From positions 62,001 to 126,000 of the forward strand of contig NZ_LKDW01000002.1 of assembly GCF_001401805.1 (NCBI RefSeq): a stretch of DNA of 64,000 nt. The letters are read 5' to 3'. The notes under the pieces are model-generated. The model was not told where the DNA came from, ran no database searches, and worked only from the letters and a program-made list of their open reading frames with translations. The position numbers were made by a program, and so were the translations under genes. Numbering within the stretch: the first letter of the stretch is position 1; the number at the start of each line of letters is the position of its first letter. Shown here in pieces: positions 37,493-47,413 of the stretch. This DNA is from Pseudoalteromonas sp. P1-25 (GTDB lineage: Bacteria; Pseudomonadota; Gammaproteobacteria; Enterobacterales; Alteromonadaceae).

Positions 37493-39079
37493 TTGACTAT
37501 ACATGATTTATCTAGCGCGCTTAACGCGTTATCTACCACACCGCATCAGCAGGCAATTAAAGGGATCAAACGTGGCATTGAGCGAGAGTCGCTACGTATT
37601 AAAGGTAATGGTGCCATTTCCACTTTAGGGCATCCTAAAGGTGTAGGTAGTGCATTAACAAACGGGCACATTACTACTGACTTTTCAGAGTCATTACTTG
37701 AGTTTATTACCCCTGTTAGTGAATCTGCGACAGAAACTTTAGCACAATTAAAAGACCTTCAAAAATTTACACTTGAACACATGGGCGATGAGCTTTTATG
37801 GCCTATCAGTATGCCATGCTTTATTGAAGATCAAGATGATATAGTACTGGCTCAATTTGGTAGCTCAAATACCGCACGCATGAAAACGTTATACCGTGAA
37901 GGCTTAAAAAACCGTTACGGCAGTATGATGCAAGCAATTGCAGGTGTGCATTTTAATATTTCTTTCCCAGAGTCTTTTTGGCAGTCTTTACATACCCTAA
38001 AGCAAAGTGAGCAAAGCCTAGATGCATTTATTTCGGATGGTTATCTGGCGCTTATCCGTAATTTTAAGCGTGAGCTTTGGTTAATTAGCTACCTGTTTGG
38101 TGCCTCACCAGCCTTATGTAACTCTTTTTTACAAGGGCGAAAAACTGACTTACCATTTAAAAAACTAGGTAAAGGTACACTTTATTTAGAGGTAGGCACG
38201 GCACTTCGCTTGGGAGATTTAGGCTATACCAATAGCGCACAATCTTCATTACGCGTCATGTATAATTCGCTAGATGAGTACGTTGCTGGGCTTAAAGAGG
38301 CAATCAATACGCCTTCTGATTTATACGGTGATATTGATGATTACACCACGGCTACGCCTAAGCAACTTAACAAAAACATTCTTCAAATCGAAAACGAATT
38401 TTACTCGCCAATTCGCCCCAAACGTAATGCTAAAAGTGGTGAAAAACCAACGGATGCTTTATTAAGAGCCGGCATTGAATATGTTGAAATTAGAGCACTT
38501 GATGTAAATCCGTTTAGTGAAACCGGTATTGATATAGATCAAATACACTTTTTAGATGTCTTTTTGACGTACTGTTTATTAAAAGATTCGCCAGAAATGC
38601 TGTGGAAAGAGCAAGCCCGCAGCACAGAGAACTTAGATACAGTGGTTAATCAAGGACGTCAGTTAGGTGTTATGCTTAATGACAATAACCAACAGCGTAC
38701 TTTGCAAAGTTGGGGGAAAGAGATTTTTGATCAATTAAGTGAAGTAGCTAAGTATATGGATAAGGCGTATGGGGTGACCTATTACAGAGAAACCATAGCA
38801 AAAATGGCTACCTGGGTTGATAACCCAATGCTGACTTTTTCGGGACGTTATGTATCTGAACTGGAAAATGCAGGTATAGATAATGGTGTGTTTGCTATTC
38901 AATTAGCTAATAAATATAAGCAAAGTCATGCAAAATCTAACTACAACGTATTTTCTAAGCAATGGCTTGAGCAACAAGTTGTTTCTTCAAATAAAGCGCG
39001 TGAAGAAATAGAGCGCGCCGATACGCTAAGCTTTACTGACTTTTTAGATGAATATTTTAATGCTAAAGCTGTTGTTTAA
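37493..39079 (+). CDS. gshA: Glutamate-cysteine ligase
   Basis: 528 residues from the TTG at 37493, with AGGAAG at 37481-37486; E. coli gshA also starts with TTG. First step of glutathione synthesis. Type 1 family: GIKRGIERESLRIKGNGAIS and FSESLLEFITPV at the N-terminus bind glutamate and metals, and GVHFNISFPESFW is the central catalytic stretch. ATG starts further in would remove the GIERESLR motif, so TTG is preferred. Confidence 0.95.
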   Translation: MTIHDLSSALNALSTTPHQQAIKGIKRGIERESLRIKGNGAISTLGHPKGVGSALTNGHITTDFSESLLEFITPVSESATETLAQLKDLQKFTLEHMGDELLWPISMPCFIEDQDDIVLAQFGSSNTARMKTLYREGLKNRYGSMMQAIAGVHFNISFPESFWQSLHTLKQSEQSLDAFISDGYLALIRNFKRELWLISYLFGASPALCNSFLQGRKTDLPFKKLGKGTLYLEVGTALRLGDLGYTNSAQSSLRVMYNSLDEYVAGLKEAINTPSDLYGDIDDYTTATPKQLNKNILQIENEFYSPIRPKRNAKSGEKPTDALLRAGIEYVEIRALDVNPFSETGIDIDQIHFLDVFLTYCLLKDSPEMLWKEQARSTENLDTVVNQGRQLGVMLNDNNQQRTLQSWGKEIFDQLSEVAKYMDKAYGVTYYRETIAKMATWVDNPMLTFSGRYVSELENAGIDNGVFAIQLANKYKQSHAKSNYNVFSKQWLEQQVVSSNKAREEIERADTLSFTDFLDEYFNAKAVV

Positions 39080-39098
39080 GCTTTTTTAAGCAAAAAAA

Positions 39099-39120
39099 AC
39101 GCAGCCCAAGTGGGCTGCGT
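39099..39120. terminator. Palindrome after gshA
   Basis: ACGCAGCCC / GGGCTGCGT with loop AAGT. The T-run exists only on the minus strand; on the plus strand AAATATTC follows. A weak terminator for gshA or an mRNA-end hairpin. Confidence 0.5.
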
Positions 39121-39212
39121 AAATATTCTTCAGGGATGAAACAATGCTATACTGCTGCATTCATATACTCAGACCCACACTTTTTTAAAAAGTTCAGTGA
39201 GATCGTATAAAA

Positions 39213-39824
39213 ATGAAAAAAAATGCAATTATTTTATCTTTTGCCCTCTCTTTAGCAGGGTGTGCCACTGCGCCACCAAAGCAACCTAATGATCTTTGTA
39301 AAATTTTTGAAGAAAAGCCGGACTGGTACTTTGATGCAAAAGACGCACAAGAAAAGTGGGGTTCGCCTAAACATGTCCTTATGAGTATGATGTACCAAGA
39401 AAGCTCGTTTCGTCATGATGCTGCCCCTCCCATGGAATATTTTTTGTGGATTATCCCTACAGGGCGTGCCAGTGATGCTTACGGGTACTCACAAGCAAAA
39501 ACCCCAACATGGTCTGATTATATTCGTGAAACGGGTAATAGCGGTGCTGATAGGGATGACTTTGATGATGCAATCGACTTTATGGCGTGGTTTGTTTATA
39601 AAACACATAAAGTAAATAAAATCTCTAAATGGGATGCTTATGCCCAATACTTAAATTATCACGAAGGGTGGGGCGGTTATAAACGCGGTACTTATAAAAA
39701 GAAAAAGTGGCTGATGAGTGTTGCCAATAAAGTTAAGCATCGGGCAAGTCGTTATGGTGCGCAGCTTAAACGGTGTGAAGACGAGCTAGATAAAGGTTGG
39801 TTTGAGCGACTGCTTTTTGGCTAA
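39213..39824 (+). CDS. Lipoprotein with lytic-transglycosylase-like (SLT) domain
   Basis: 203 residues. Lipoprotein signal with Cys17 (LSLAGCAT). The domain carries the lysozyme-like pattern VLMSMMYQESSFRHDA, whose Glu would be the catalytic acid, then DAYGYSQAKTPTW in place of the usual GLMQ block and AYLNYHEG-type Tyr/Asn near the C-terminus (YAQYLNYHEGWGGY). It should sit in the outer membrane and cut or bind peptidoglycan. Smaller than MltC or EmtA and not one of the named E. coli enzymes; single gene between two terminators. Confidence 0.78.
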   Translation: MKKNAIILSFALSLAGCATAPPKQPNDLCKIFEEKPDWYFDAKDAQEKWGSPKHVLMSMMYQESSFRHDAAPPMEYFLWIIPTGRASDAYGYSQAKTPTWSDYIRETGNSGADRDDFDDAIDFMAWFVYKTHKVNKISKWDAYAQYLNYHEGWGGYKRGTYKKKKWLMSVANKVKHRASRYGAQLKRCEDELDKGWFERLLFG

Positions 39825-39841
39825 CTACTTACCTTAAAAGC

Positions 39842-39867
39842 AAAAAAGGAGCCAAGGCTCCTTTTTT
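39842..39867. terminator. Bidirectional terminator between the SLT lipoprotein and the CorC-like gene
   Basis: Stem AAAAAAGGAGCC / GGCTCCTTTTTT around AA; T-runs on both strands. Confidence 0.85.
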
Positions 39868-39883
39868 AACGCGCTATTTAAAC

Positions 39884-41152
39884 TTATAACTTACGTTGAT
39901 TAGGCTTAATTTTTACCTGTTTAATCATATTCTCTTTTACCTCTAACACTTCCACAGGGTAGCCGGCTATTTTAAGGCTTAAATTAGCATCTGGAATGTC
40001 TTCTAAGTATTCTACAATTAAACCGCTGAGTGTTTTAGGGCCATCAAGAGGAAATTCCCAGCCCATTTCTTTGTTAAGGTCGCGCACGTTAGCCCCGCCA
40101 TCAACAAGGTAAGAGCCATCACTTTGTGTGGTTACCTCTTCACTGGGCGTACGTGTTTGTGTGGTCGTGAAATCGCCAACCACTTCTTCAAGAATATCTT
40201 CAAGGGTTACGAGACCTTGTATGTCGCCATATTCATCAACCACTATACCAATGCGCTCTTTCGATTGTTGGAACTTTAATAGCTGGGTATTTAGAGATGT
40301 TCCCTCGGGGATAAAGTAAATCTCACGGACCGCACGTAATAATGACGGTTTATCAAACTGCTCTTTGGTCAAAAGACGAAGAGCATCGCGCGAATGAATA
40401 AAACCGACGGCGTCATCGATATTATCGCGATAAAGTAATACACGGGTGTGCTGCGCATGAGTCAATTGACGGCTAATGATCTTCCAATCGTCGTTAATAT
40501 CAATCGCTACTATTTCGTTACGCGGGATCATAATATCTTCAACGGTCACTTGTTCTAAGTCTAAAATAGACGTCAGCATGCTTTGGTGGCGAGCTGGAAT
40601 CAATGCCCCCGATTCATTCAACACCGATTTTAGCTCTTCTTTGCTCATGCTATGTTCGTCAATTTGTTCAGCGCTAATGCCAAATAAACGTAACATTCCA
40701 TTGGTCATCCAGTTAACAACAACCACAAAAGGGAATAGAATTTTAAGTAACCCTTTTAATACCACTGAGCTTGGAAAAGCGACTCTTTCAGGGTAGAGGG
40801 CAGCAAGGGTTTTAGGGGTCACTTCGGCAAAAATAAGCACAACGAGTGTAAGTACACCTGTGGCAATAGCGATACCTAAATCACCGTATAAACGAATACC
40901 TATAATAGTGGCAACTTGAGCTGCAGCAATATTTACAAGATTATTACCTATGAGGATCAAGCCAATGAGTCTATCAGGGCGACTCAGAAGTTTGTTGACG
41001 CGTTTGGCAGCGCGATGGTTTTCTTTAGCAAGGTGGCGCAGACGAATTCTGTTAATTGACATTATGCCCGTTTCAGAACCAGAAAAGTATGCAGAACATA
41101 AAATTAAAATACCGAGTATTATAAATAAGACACTCGTAGATATGCTGTCCAA
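39884..41152 (-). CDS. CNNM/CorC family membrane protein (YfjD-like)
   Basis: 422 residues. An N-terminal CNNM (DUF21) domain with about four membrane helices (1-180), a pair of CBS domains (about 200-335, with VEDIMIPRNEIVAIDIN and IVVDEYGDIQGLVTLEDILEEVVGD), and a C-terminal CorC/HlyC domain (about 345-420). Members take part in Mg2+ or Co2+ efflux. In E. coli YfjD is the neighbour of ypjD and ffh; the order is kept here. Confidence 0.9.
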   Translation of the reverse strand: MDSISTSVLFIILGILILCSAYFSGSETGIMSINRIRLRHLAKENHRAAKRVNKLLSRPDRLIGLILIGNNLVNIAAAQVATIIGIRLYGDLGIAIATGVLTLVVLIFAEVTPKTLAALYPERVAFPSSVVLKGLLKILFPFVVVVNWMTNGMLRLFGISAEQIDEHSMSKEELKSVLNESGALIPARHQSMLTSILDLEQVTVEDIMIPRNEIVAIDINDDWKIISRQLTHAQHTRVLLYRDNIDDAVGFIHSRDALRLLTKEQFDKPSLLRAVREIYFIPEGTSLNTQLLKFQQSKERIGIVVDEYGDIQGLVTLEDILEEVVGDFTTTQTRTPSEEVTTQSDGSYLVDGGANVRDLNKEMGWEFPLDGPKTLSGLIVEYLEDIPDANLSLKIAGYPVEVLEVKENMIKQVKIKPNQRKL

Positions 41153-41213
41153 AGAAGGATCCTTTTTTTATAAACCAATGCGTATTAAGCTAGAGTGAGC
41201 TGACAGAGTCAAG

Positions 41214-42020
41214 TTAAAACTTATTTAACACTACTTCTTGTACAAAACGGCTGCCAAAATAAGCAAGTGTGAGGATAAATGCGGCGACCATGATGGTAAT
41301 AACCACAGGTTTACCTCGCCAGCCTTTTTTAATGTGACCAAGCGCAACAGTGATAAAAATAACCCATGCAACAAGTGATAAGACTGTTTTATGGATAAAT
41401 TCTTTGGCGAACATGCCATCTAAAAATACAAATCCTGTCAGCAGTGCGAAGGTAAGGATAACCGTGCCTAAATTTAATAGTTGATAGAGCTGACGTTCCA
41501 CCACCATTAAGGGCGGCAAATGGCTGTGCACAATTGCTAAATCTTTGCGCTTTAAACGTTTATCAATAAAGTAAAACTGCACGCCATATAAAGTGGCAAT
41601 AATCAAAACGCAGTACGCTAATAATGACAGCGATATGTGTGCAATAAGCCCTATTTCAATACTTAAGCTTTGTAATAAAATGTGATGCGGAATAAACAAA
41701 CTCGCAATGGTGAGTAAGGCTGCAAACCCATAAACGACCGGCAATAACAACGTAGCAGGGAACTTTAGCGAGACCGCAGTAACCGACACCACAATAACCC
41801 AACAGGTTAGCAGCGCTACATTCACAATACTCAAATCTTGCCCATCGGAGCGAAACACCGAATTAACCAACAACAGCATGTGCGCGAGTATTGCAACGGT
41901 ACTTAAAATAACCGTTACCTTTTGGCTAGGGCCTTGTTGATGAAACAGGCGTGTTAACACATGAGACGTTGCTAACACATAAAATAAACTGGCAATAATA
42001 GTTAAACTAATAATTAGCAT
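41214..42020 (-). CDS. ypjD: YpjD, cytochrome-c-assembly-like membrane protein
   Basis: 268 residues from the ATG at 42020; the upstream reading to 42101 adds 27 residues that do not fit the family. About eight membrane helices in the CcsA/CcmC-like fold. The heme-handling WWD motif is not seen, so heme transfer is uncertain and function unknown. Divergent from ffh. Confidence 0.85.
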   Translation of the reverse strand: MLIISLTIIASLFYVLATSHVLTRLFHQQGPSQKVTVILSTVAILAHMLLLVNSVFRSDGQDLSIVNVALLTCWVIVVSVTAVSLKFPATLLLPVVYGFAALLTIASLFIPHHILLQSLSIEIGLIAHISLSLLAYCVLIIATLYGVQFYFIDKRLKRKDLAIVHSHLPPLMVVERQLYQLLNLGTVILTFALLTGFVFLDGMFAKEFIHKTVLSLVAWVIFITVALGHIKKGWRGKPVVITIMVAAFILTLAYFGSRFVQEVVLNKF

Positions 42021-42273
42021 TATGCTTGGGCCACTTATAATTAGAGTCAAATAATTCTTGTTGTTATATACACATTGTATTTTATAGCAATGCAATTGCA
42101 TAGACCTAAAAAAAGAAACTCAATAAGCTATGCTTCAATACTGTATTGTGCGCCCTCATTTACGGTATACTGTTTTTAATTGAAATTTAATACTATTGTG
42201 CCCATCTAATAAGTAAAATGCGAATAAGTATGAGCTTATTGGGTCAATATAAACGTCTTATCGGAACCGTTAC

Positions 42274-43653
42274 ATGTTTGAGAACCTCCAAGAACGATTA
42301 GGTAAAACCTTAAAAAATATTAGTGGCCGCGGCCGTTTAACAGAAGACAACATAAAAGATACGCTGCGTGAAGTACGTATGGCGTTTTTAGAAGCTGACG
42401 TTGCGTTGCCTGTTGTTCGCGAGTTTGTAAAGCAAGTCAAAGAACGTGCCGTAGGTGTTGAAGTAACTAAAAGCTTAAGCCCTGGCCAAGTATTTATAAA
42501 AATAGTACGCGAAGAGCTTGAAAAAGCGATGGGTGAGGCTAACGAAGAGCTTAGCCTAAATGCGCAGCCGCCAGCTGTTGTTATGATGGCGGGTCTTCAA
42601 GGTGCGGGTAAAACAACCAGTGTCGGTAAACTTGCTAAATTTTTAAAAGAGCGTAAGAAAAAGTCAGTACTAGTTGTGAGTGCTGATGTTTACCGCCCAG
42701 CGGCTATTAAGCAGCTTGAAACACTTGCCAGCGAAGTTGATGTAGATTTTTTCCCAAGTGATATTTCGCAAAAGCCAGTCGATATAGCCAGCGCAGCTAT
42801 TTCATATGCTAAAAAGAAATTTATAGACGTTGTTTTAGTTGATACCGCCGGCCGTTTGCACGTAGATAACGAAATGATGGGCGAAATTAAAGACCTTCAT
42901 AAAGCAATCAACCCAATAGAAACATTATTTGTGGTGGACGCAATGACGGGTCAAGATGCGGCGAATACCGCTAAAGCATTCGACGAAGCGCTCCCTCTAA
43001 CCGGTGTTATTTTAACTAAAACAGATGGTGATGCACGTGGTGGTGCTGCTTTATCTATTCGTCATATTACCGGCAAGCCCATTAAATTTATGGGTGTGGG
43101 CGAGCGTACAGATGCATTAGAGCCGTTCCATCCAGATCGTATCGCATCGCGTATTTTAGGCATGGGTGATGTACTTTCATTAATCGAAGAAGTCGAAATG
43201 AAAGTCGATAAAGAAAAAGCGGCTAAGGTCGCTGAAAAAGTATTTAAAGGCAACGGCTTTACCCTTGATGATTTTGCAGAGCAATTAAAGCAAATGAAAA
43301 ATATGGGTGGCATGATGTCGATGCTAGATAAGCTGCCTGGTATGCAAAACTTACCCGATGCTGTAAAAGGCCAAATGGGTGACAAAACCTTCATTCAAAT
43401 GGAAGCCATCATCAGCTCTATGACCAAACAAGAGCGTGCCCGCCCTGAGATTATTAAAGGCTCTCGTAAAAAGCGTATTGCAGCAGGCTCTGGTACACAG
43501 GTACAAGAGATAAATAAACTGCTAAAACAGTTTACGCAAATGCAAAAAATGATGAAAAAAATGAAAGGTAAAGGCGGCATGCAAAAAATGATGCGCGGCA
43601 TGAAAGGCATGTTACCACCTGGAATGATGGGTGGCGGTGGCCCTAAATTTTAA
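42274..43653 (+). CDS. ffh: Signal recognition particle protein Ffh
   Basis: 459 residues. N and G domains (1-295) with GTPase motifs GLQGAGKTTSVGKLA, DTAGRLH and TKTDGDARGG, then the methionine-rich M domain (about 330-459) that binds SRP RNA and signal peptides, ending GMKGMLPPGMMGGGGPKF. Targets nascent membrane proteins to the SecYEG channel with FtsY. Followed by a terminator and then rpsP. Confidence 0.97.
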   Translation: MFENLQERLGKTLKNISGRGRLTEDNIKDTLREVRMAFLEADVALPVVREFVKQVKERAVGVEVTKSLSPGQVFIKIVREELEKAMGEANEELSLNAQPPAVVMMAGLQGAGKTTSVGKLAKFLKERKKKSVLVVSADVYRPAAIKQLETLASEVDVDFFPSDISQKPVDIASAAISYAKKKFIDVVLVDTAGRLHVDNEMMGEIKDLHKAINPIETLFVVDAMTGQDAANTAKAFDEALPLTGVILTKTDGDARGGAALSIRHITGKPIKFMGVGERTDALEPFHPDRIASRILGMGDVLSLIEEVEMKVDKEKAAKVAEKVFKGNGFTLDDFAEQLKQMKNMGGMMSMLDKLPGMQNLPDAVKGQMGDKTFIQMEAIISSMTKQERARPEIIKGSRKKRIAAGSGTQVQEINKLLKQFTQMQKMMKKMKGKGGMQKMMRGMKGMLPPGMMGGGGPKF

Positions 43654-43689
43654 TGAAGCGCTATTAATACTCGCTATATAATGTATAAC

Positions 43690-43714
43690 AAAAGGGCCAA
43701 TCGGCCCTTTTTTG
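43690..43714 (+). terminator. Rho-independent terminator after ffh
   Basis: Stem AAAGGGCC / GGCCCTTT, loop AATC, six T. Confidence 0.85.
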
Positions 43715-43837
43715 TTGAATAAATTATGCGCGTAGTGCATGCTAATCTATTAATTGTGGCTCAGATCATAGTTTAACCTACTAAAGTGGCTTTTTGCTTC
43801 ACTTCTTACTTGCATTGTTGCTAAAAACTCGTACAAT

Positions 43838-43861
43838 TCCCCAGCTCCCCATACTGGGGAG
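43838..43861 (+). promoter_or_regulatory. Leader hairpins before rpsP
   Basis: Two mutually exclusive stems share the same bases: TCCCCAG / CTGGGGA (43838-43844 with 43854-43860) and CTCCCCA / TGGGGAG (43845-43851 with 43855-43861). They lie 44-67 bp before the rpsP start and would be in its mRNA leader. Confidence 0.4.
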
Positions 43862-43904
43862 TAAATCTTATTAATGAAAACAGTCAATCTATTTAGAGGA
43901 CGGT

Positions 43905-44153
43905 ATGGTAACTATTCGTTTGCAACGTGGTGGCGCTAAAAAACGCCCTTTCTATCAAATTGTGGTTGCGGATAGCCGTTTCTCGCGTGACGGTCGCTTC
44001 ATCGAGAAAGTTGGTTTCTTTAACCCAATTGCTTCAGGTCAAGAAGAAAAACTTCGTTTAGATTTACCTCGTGTTGATCACTGGGTAGGTCAGGGCGCAG
44101 GTCTTTCTGATCGTGTAGCTAAGTTAGTTAAAGACGCTCGTAAAGCGGCTTAA
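43905..44153 (+). CDS. rpsP: 30S ribosomal protein S16
   Basis: 82 residues, the usual length (E. coli 82). Begins [20 protein letters not shown], the S16 signature. First gene of the rpsP-rimM-trmD-rplS operon; rimM starts 17 bp later. RNA contact residues are the basic segment at the N-terminus. Confidence 0.97.
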   Translation: MVTIRLQRGGAKKRPFYQIVVADSRFSRDGRFIEKVGFFNPIASGQEEKLRLDLPRVDHWVGQGAGLSDRVAKLVKDARKAA

Positions 44154-44170
44154 TAGGCGTAAGTGTAACC

Positions 44171-44707
44171 ATGAGTCAAGAGAACACCTCATCAATTATT
44201 GTCGTAGGAAAGCTCGGTGCCCCATATGGTATAAAGGGCTGGCTTAAGGTACATTCATTTACTGATGATCCCCAAGGGATCTTCGATTTCAGCCCGTGGT
44301 TGATAGGGCAACAAGGTAAATGGCAGACCTTAGAAGTGGTCGACTGGCGTCGCCACAACAAAGGCTTTATCGCTAAGATTGCGCAAGTAAACGACAGAGA
44401 CGAAGCAATGGCTTATACCCATGCAGAAATATCTGTTGATTCAGCGCAATTACCAGAACTCCCGCAAGGTGAGTTTTATTGGCGAGATCTCATCGGAATG
44501 ACGGTTGTAACTGATAAAGGTTATAACTTGGGCATTGTTGATGACCTGATGGAGACAGGATCAAATGACGTCTTGGTTGTGAAAGCAAACAAGAAAGATG
44601 CATTTGGTCAAGCTGAGCGTTTGATTCCTTTTTTAACTGATTCAGTGATTAAAGACATTAAACACGAAGCGAGAGAAATTACCGTAGACTGGGACCCTGG
44701 GTTTTAA
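44171..44707 (+). CDS. rimM: 16S rRNA processing protein RimM
   Basis: 178 residues. N-terminal RimM domain ([20 protein letters not shown]) and C-terminal PRC-barrel (about 95-175, with [12 protein letters not shown] and [10 protein letters not shown]). Binds protein S19 and the 3' domain in late 30S assembly. The stop overlaps the trmD start (TAATG). Confidence 0.96.
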   Translation: MSQENTSSIIVVGKLGAPYGIKGWLKVHSFTDDPQGIFDFSPWLIGQQGKWQTLEVVDWRRHNKGFIAKIAQVNDRDEAMAYTHAEISVDSAQLPELPQGEFYWRDLIGMTVVTDKGYNLGIVDDLMETGSNDVLVVKANKKDAFGQAERLIPFLTDSVIKDIKHEAREITVDWDPGF

Positions 44708-45474
44708 TGACTCAAACTAGTTCATTGTGGGTTGGGGTGATAAGCCTTTTCCCTGACATGTTTGATGCAATTACACACCAAGGTGTAACCGGTCGCGCAG
44801 TGAAAAATGGCTTAATTGACTTTAACTGCTGGAATCCACGTGATTATGCTTTAGATAAGCATAGAACCGTAGATGATCGTCCTTACGGGGGCGGCCCAGG
44901 TATGTTAATGATGGTTGAACCACTAAAACAAGCCATTCTTGACGCTAAAAAAGCGGCAGGTGATGGCGCAAAAGTAATTTATATGTCCCCACAAGGGCGC
45001 AAATTGGATCAGCAAGGGGCAAGCGAGCTCGCAAACTCTGAAAAGCTGATTTTAATTGCCGGTCGCTATGAAGGTATAGACGAGAGAATAATAGAGTCAT
45101 ACGTTGACGAAGAATGGTCAATTGGTGATTTTATTTTGAGTGGTGGTGAACTACCTGCCATGACATTAATTGACGCAGTAGCGCGATTAGTGCCTGGTGT
45201 GCTAGGGCATAACCAATCAGCAGAGCAAGACTCATTTTCGGATGGCTTGTTAGATTGCCCTCACTATACACGGCCAGAAACATTGGACGACAAACAGGTG
45301 CCCGCTGTATTACTCAGTGGAAACCACCAAGAGATAGCAAAGTGGCGGCTTAAGCAGTCATTAGGTAGAACTTGGCTACGACGTCCTGACTTGTTGCATA
45401 ACCTAGCTCTGACTGAGGAGCAAGCGGTATTACTCGCACAATTTCAGCAAGAGTACCAAAAAGCTTGTGGCTAG
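44707..45474 (+). CDS. trmD: tRNA (guanine-N1-)-methyltransferase TrmD
   Basis: 255 residues, SPOUT-class enzyme with the trefoil knot (about 85-150, [14 protein letters not shown] and [19 protein letters not shown]). Methylates G37 of tRNAs next to the anticodon, preventing frameshifts. GGGPGMLM near residue 59 holds the S-adenosylmethionine loop. Coupled to rimM; rplS starts 33 bp after. Confidence 0.97.
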   Translation: MTQTSSLWVGVISLFPDMFDAITHQGVTGRAVKNGLIDFNCWNPRDYALDKHRTVDDRPYGGGPGMLMMVEPLKQAILDAKKAAGDGAKVIYMSPQGRKLDQQGASELANSEKLILIAGRYEGIDERIIESYVDEEWSIGDFILSGGELPAMTLIDAVARLVPGVLGHNQSAEQDSFSDGLLDCPHYTRPETLDDKQVPAVLLSGNHQEIAKWRLKQSLGRTWLRRPDLLHNLALTEEQAVLLAQFQQEYQKACG

Positions 45475-45507
45475 AAGACAGTTACACCTAGGAAAGTGAG
45501 AAACATA

Positions 45508-45867
45508 ATGGCAAAAGTAAACCAAAATATTATTAAAGCGCTTGAAGAAGAGCAGCTTAAAACAGACGTACCAGCATTCGGCGCTGGTGATACAGTAGTT
45601 GTACAGGTACGTGTAAAAGAAGGTAACAAAGAGCGTCTACAGGCCTTTGAAGGTGTTGTAATCGCTAAGCGTAATCGTGGTCTTCACTCAGCATTCACAG
45701 TTCGTAAAATTTCGAGCGGTGAAGGTGTTGAGCGTGTATTCCAAACGCACAGCCCTCTTATTGATAGCGTAACAGTTAAGCGTCGCGGTGCGGTTCGTCG
45801 TGCTAAGCTTTACTACCTACGTGAGCGTTCTGGTAAATCTGCACGTATTAGAGAAAAACTTAACTAA
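45508..45867 (+). CDS. rplS: 50S ribosomal protein L19
   Basis: 119 residues from the ATG at 45508, with GTGAG and AGGAAAG upstream; the longer ATG at 45496 would add MRNI and lacks spacing. Typical L19 with [22 protein letters not shown] at the N-terminus and [15 protein letters not shown] later. Last gene of the operon, closed by a large terminator. Confidence 0.96.
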   Translation: MAKVNQNIIKALEEEQLKTDVPAFGAGDTVVVQVRVKEGNKERLQAFEGVVIAKRNRGLHSAFTVRKISSGEGVERVFQTHSPLIDSVTVKRRGAVRRAKLYYLRERSGKSARIREKLN

Positions 45868-45891
45868 TACGCGCTGTTTATCAACGCAAAG

Positions 45892-45927
45892 AAAACGGGT
45901 TGCAATCTTAGGATTGCAACCCGTTTT
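45892..45927 (+). terminator. Strong terminator of the rpsP operon
   Basis: 16-bp perfect stem AAAACGGGTTGCAATC / GATTGCAACCCGTTTT, loop TTAG, ending in TTTTGG. Confidence 0.85.
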
Positions 45928-45980
45928 GGTTTCAAGTATTAAATAACATACTATTTCTTCACAAAAGCATCCCTCTGTAT

Positions 45981-46145
45981 TAATACAAATTCGCATCGAT
46001 ACTTAATCATTTTGTGGGGCTCAACGTATCGCTTCCTACGTAAAAAAATTCTGACTTAGAACAACTAAATAGCGATTTTTTATCTAGTTATGAACACGTT
46101 TTTCCAGCCTCAAAATTAATCACTTAATTAAACGAATTGGTTTGG
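45981..46145. repeat. Copy B of the intergenic inverted-repeat family
   Basis: 165 bp in the 403-bp gap between rplS and tyrA. Left end AATACAAATTCGCATCGATACTTAATC and right end, read on the other strand, AACCAATTCGTTTAATTAAGTGATT. The inner arm with CTAAATAGCGATTTTTT matches copies A and C. More diverged than copy C. Confidence 0.7.
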
Positions 46146-46279
46146 GGAAATTTCACCCGCATTACTATATTAGCCTTTTCACTCATACTTGATCCTGTTA
46201 GTATTTAACGTATTGATTAGTTTACTTAAATGTAAACTTTAATTTACGAAATGAGTTATTTATAGGTGGAATGAGAAAC

Positions 46280-47413
46280 GTGGCTGAATTAAGTGATTTA
46301 TCACAATTACGAGATGGCATAGATGAATGCGATGCGCAATTAGTTGCTTTACTTGCAAAGCGAAATGCAATTACCCAAAAAATTGGGGCTATTAAGCAGC
46401 AAAGTGGTGCTCCTCTGCATGCCCCTGAAAGAGAAGCTGCTTTGTTAGCTGCTCGTCGTGATGAAGCGATTAAGCAAGGAGTCAGCCCTGAACTAGTTGA
46501 AGACATATTAAGGCGCATGATGCGCGAAGCCTATCAAAACCAACAAGCTAAACTTGCTTGCGCAGCTCCTAATTTATCACCTATTGTGATTGTCGGTGGG
46601 CAAGGGGCTATGGGCCAGTTATTTGCTCAGCAGTTTATTCGTTCAGGTTATGAAGTTAAAATTTTAGATAAAGATCAGCAAAGCGAGGCTAAAGCCATTA
46701 TAGCTGGCGCAAAGTTAGTGATGATCAGTGTGCCTATTAACGCACTTGAGACCGTGGTGGCTAAGCTACCTAAACTTGATGATGATTGTTTGCTTGTTGA
46801 TATTACCTCTGTTAAGCAATCACCCATTAAGGCACTAAAGGCAGCACACTCTGGGCCCGTTGTTGGCTTACACCCTATGTTTGGCCCTGATATTTCTCAC
46901 TGGGTTAAACAAACCGTTGTTGTGTGTGAAGGCCGCGCGCATGATGCGGCAAAAGGCTTACTACAGCAGTTGCAAGTATGGGGTTGCCAACTAGTTGAGC
47001 TAGATGCTAAAAAGCATGATGAAGCAATGCAAATAATACAAGTAATGCGCCACTTAACGACGTTTGTTTATGGGCAATTTTTAGCAAAGCAAAGCCATAC
47101 GCTTGAGGAGCTAAGAAGTTGCTCATCTCCTATTTACCAGTTAGAGCTGATGATGGTAGGGCGCTTATTTGCGCAATCTCCTGAGCTATACTCAGATATA
47201 ATGTTGGCCCAGTTTGATAATGTTGAGAGTTTATTAGCGCAGTATCAAGAGACCTTTGCACAAACTCTTGAAAAGTTAAAAGCGGGAGATAAAGGGGCAC
47301 TCATCGATGCATTTGCTGATGCTAAAGCGTATTTTTCAGACTCTACTGCGCACTTTTTAACACAAAGCCGTAGTCTGCTAAATAAAGCAAATGACGCCAA
47401 GGTATTAGATTAA
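46280..47413 (+). CDS. tyrA: Bifunctional chorismate mutase / prephenate dehydrogenase
   Basis: 377 residues from the GTG at 46280, chosen because E. coli TyrA begins MVAEL and AGGTGG at 46264-46269 is 10 bp away; the ATG at 46271 (380 residues) is the alternative but is only 1 bp from that site. Chorismate mutase domain about 1-90 (RDGIDECDAQLVALLAKRNAI), then the NAD-binding domain with IVGGQGAMGQLF and the dehydrogenase domain. Leads to tyrosine. The stop codon lies at the first base of repeat copy C. Confidence 0.94.
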   Translation: MAELSDLSQLRDGIDECDAQLVALLAKRNAITQKIGAIKQQSGAPLHAPEREAALLAARRDEAIKQGVSPELVEDILRRMMREAYQNQQAKLACAAPNLSPIVIVGGQGAMGQLFAQQFIRSGYEVKILDKDQQSEAKAIIAGAKLVMISVPINALETVVAKLPKLDDDCLLVDITSVKQSPIKALKAAHSGPVVGLHPMFGPDISHWVKQTVVVCEGRAHDAAKGLLQQLQVWGCQLVELDAKKHDEAMQIIQVMRHLTTFVYGQFLAKQSHTLEELRSCSSPIYQLELMMVGRLFAQSPELYSDIMLAQFDNVESLLAQYQETFAQTLEKLKAGDKGALIDAFADAKAYFSDSTAHFLTQSRSLLNKANDAKVLD

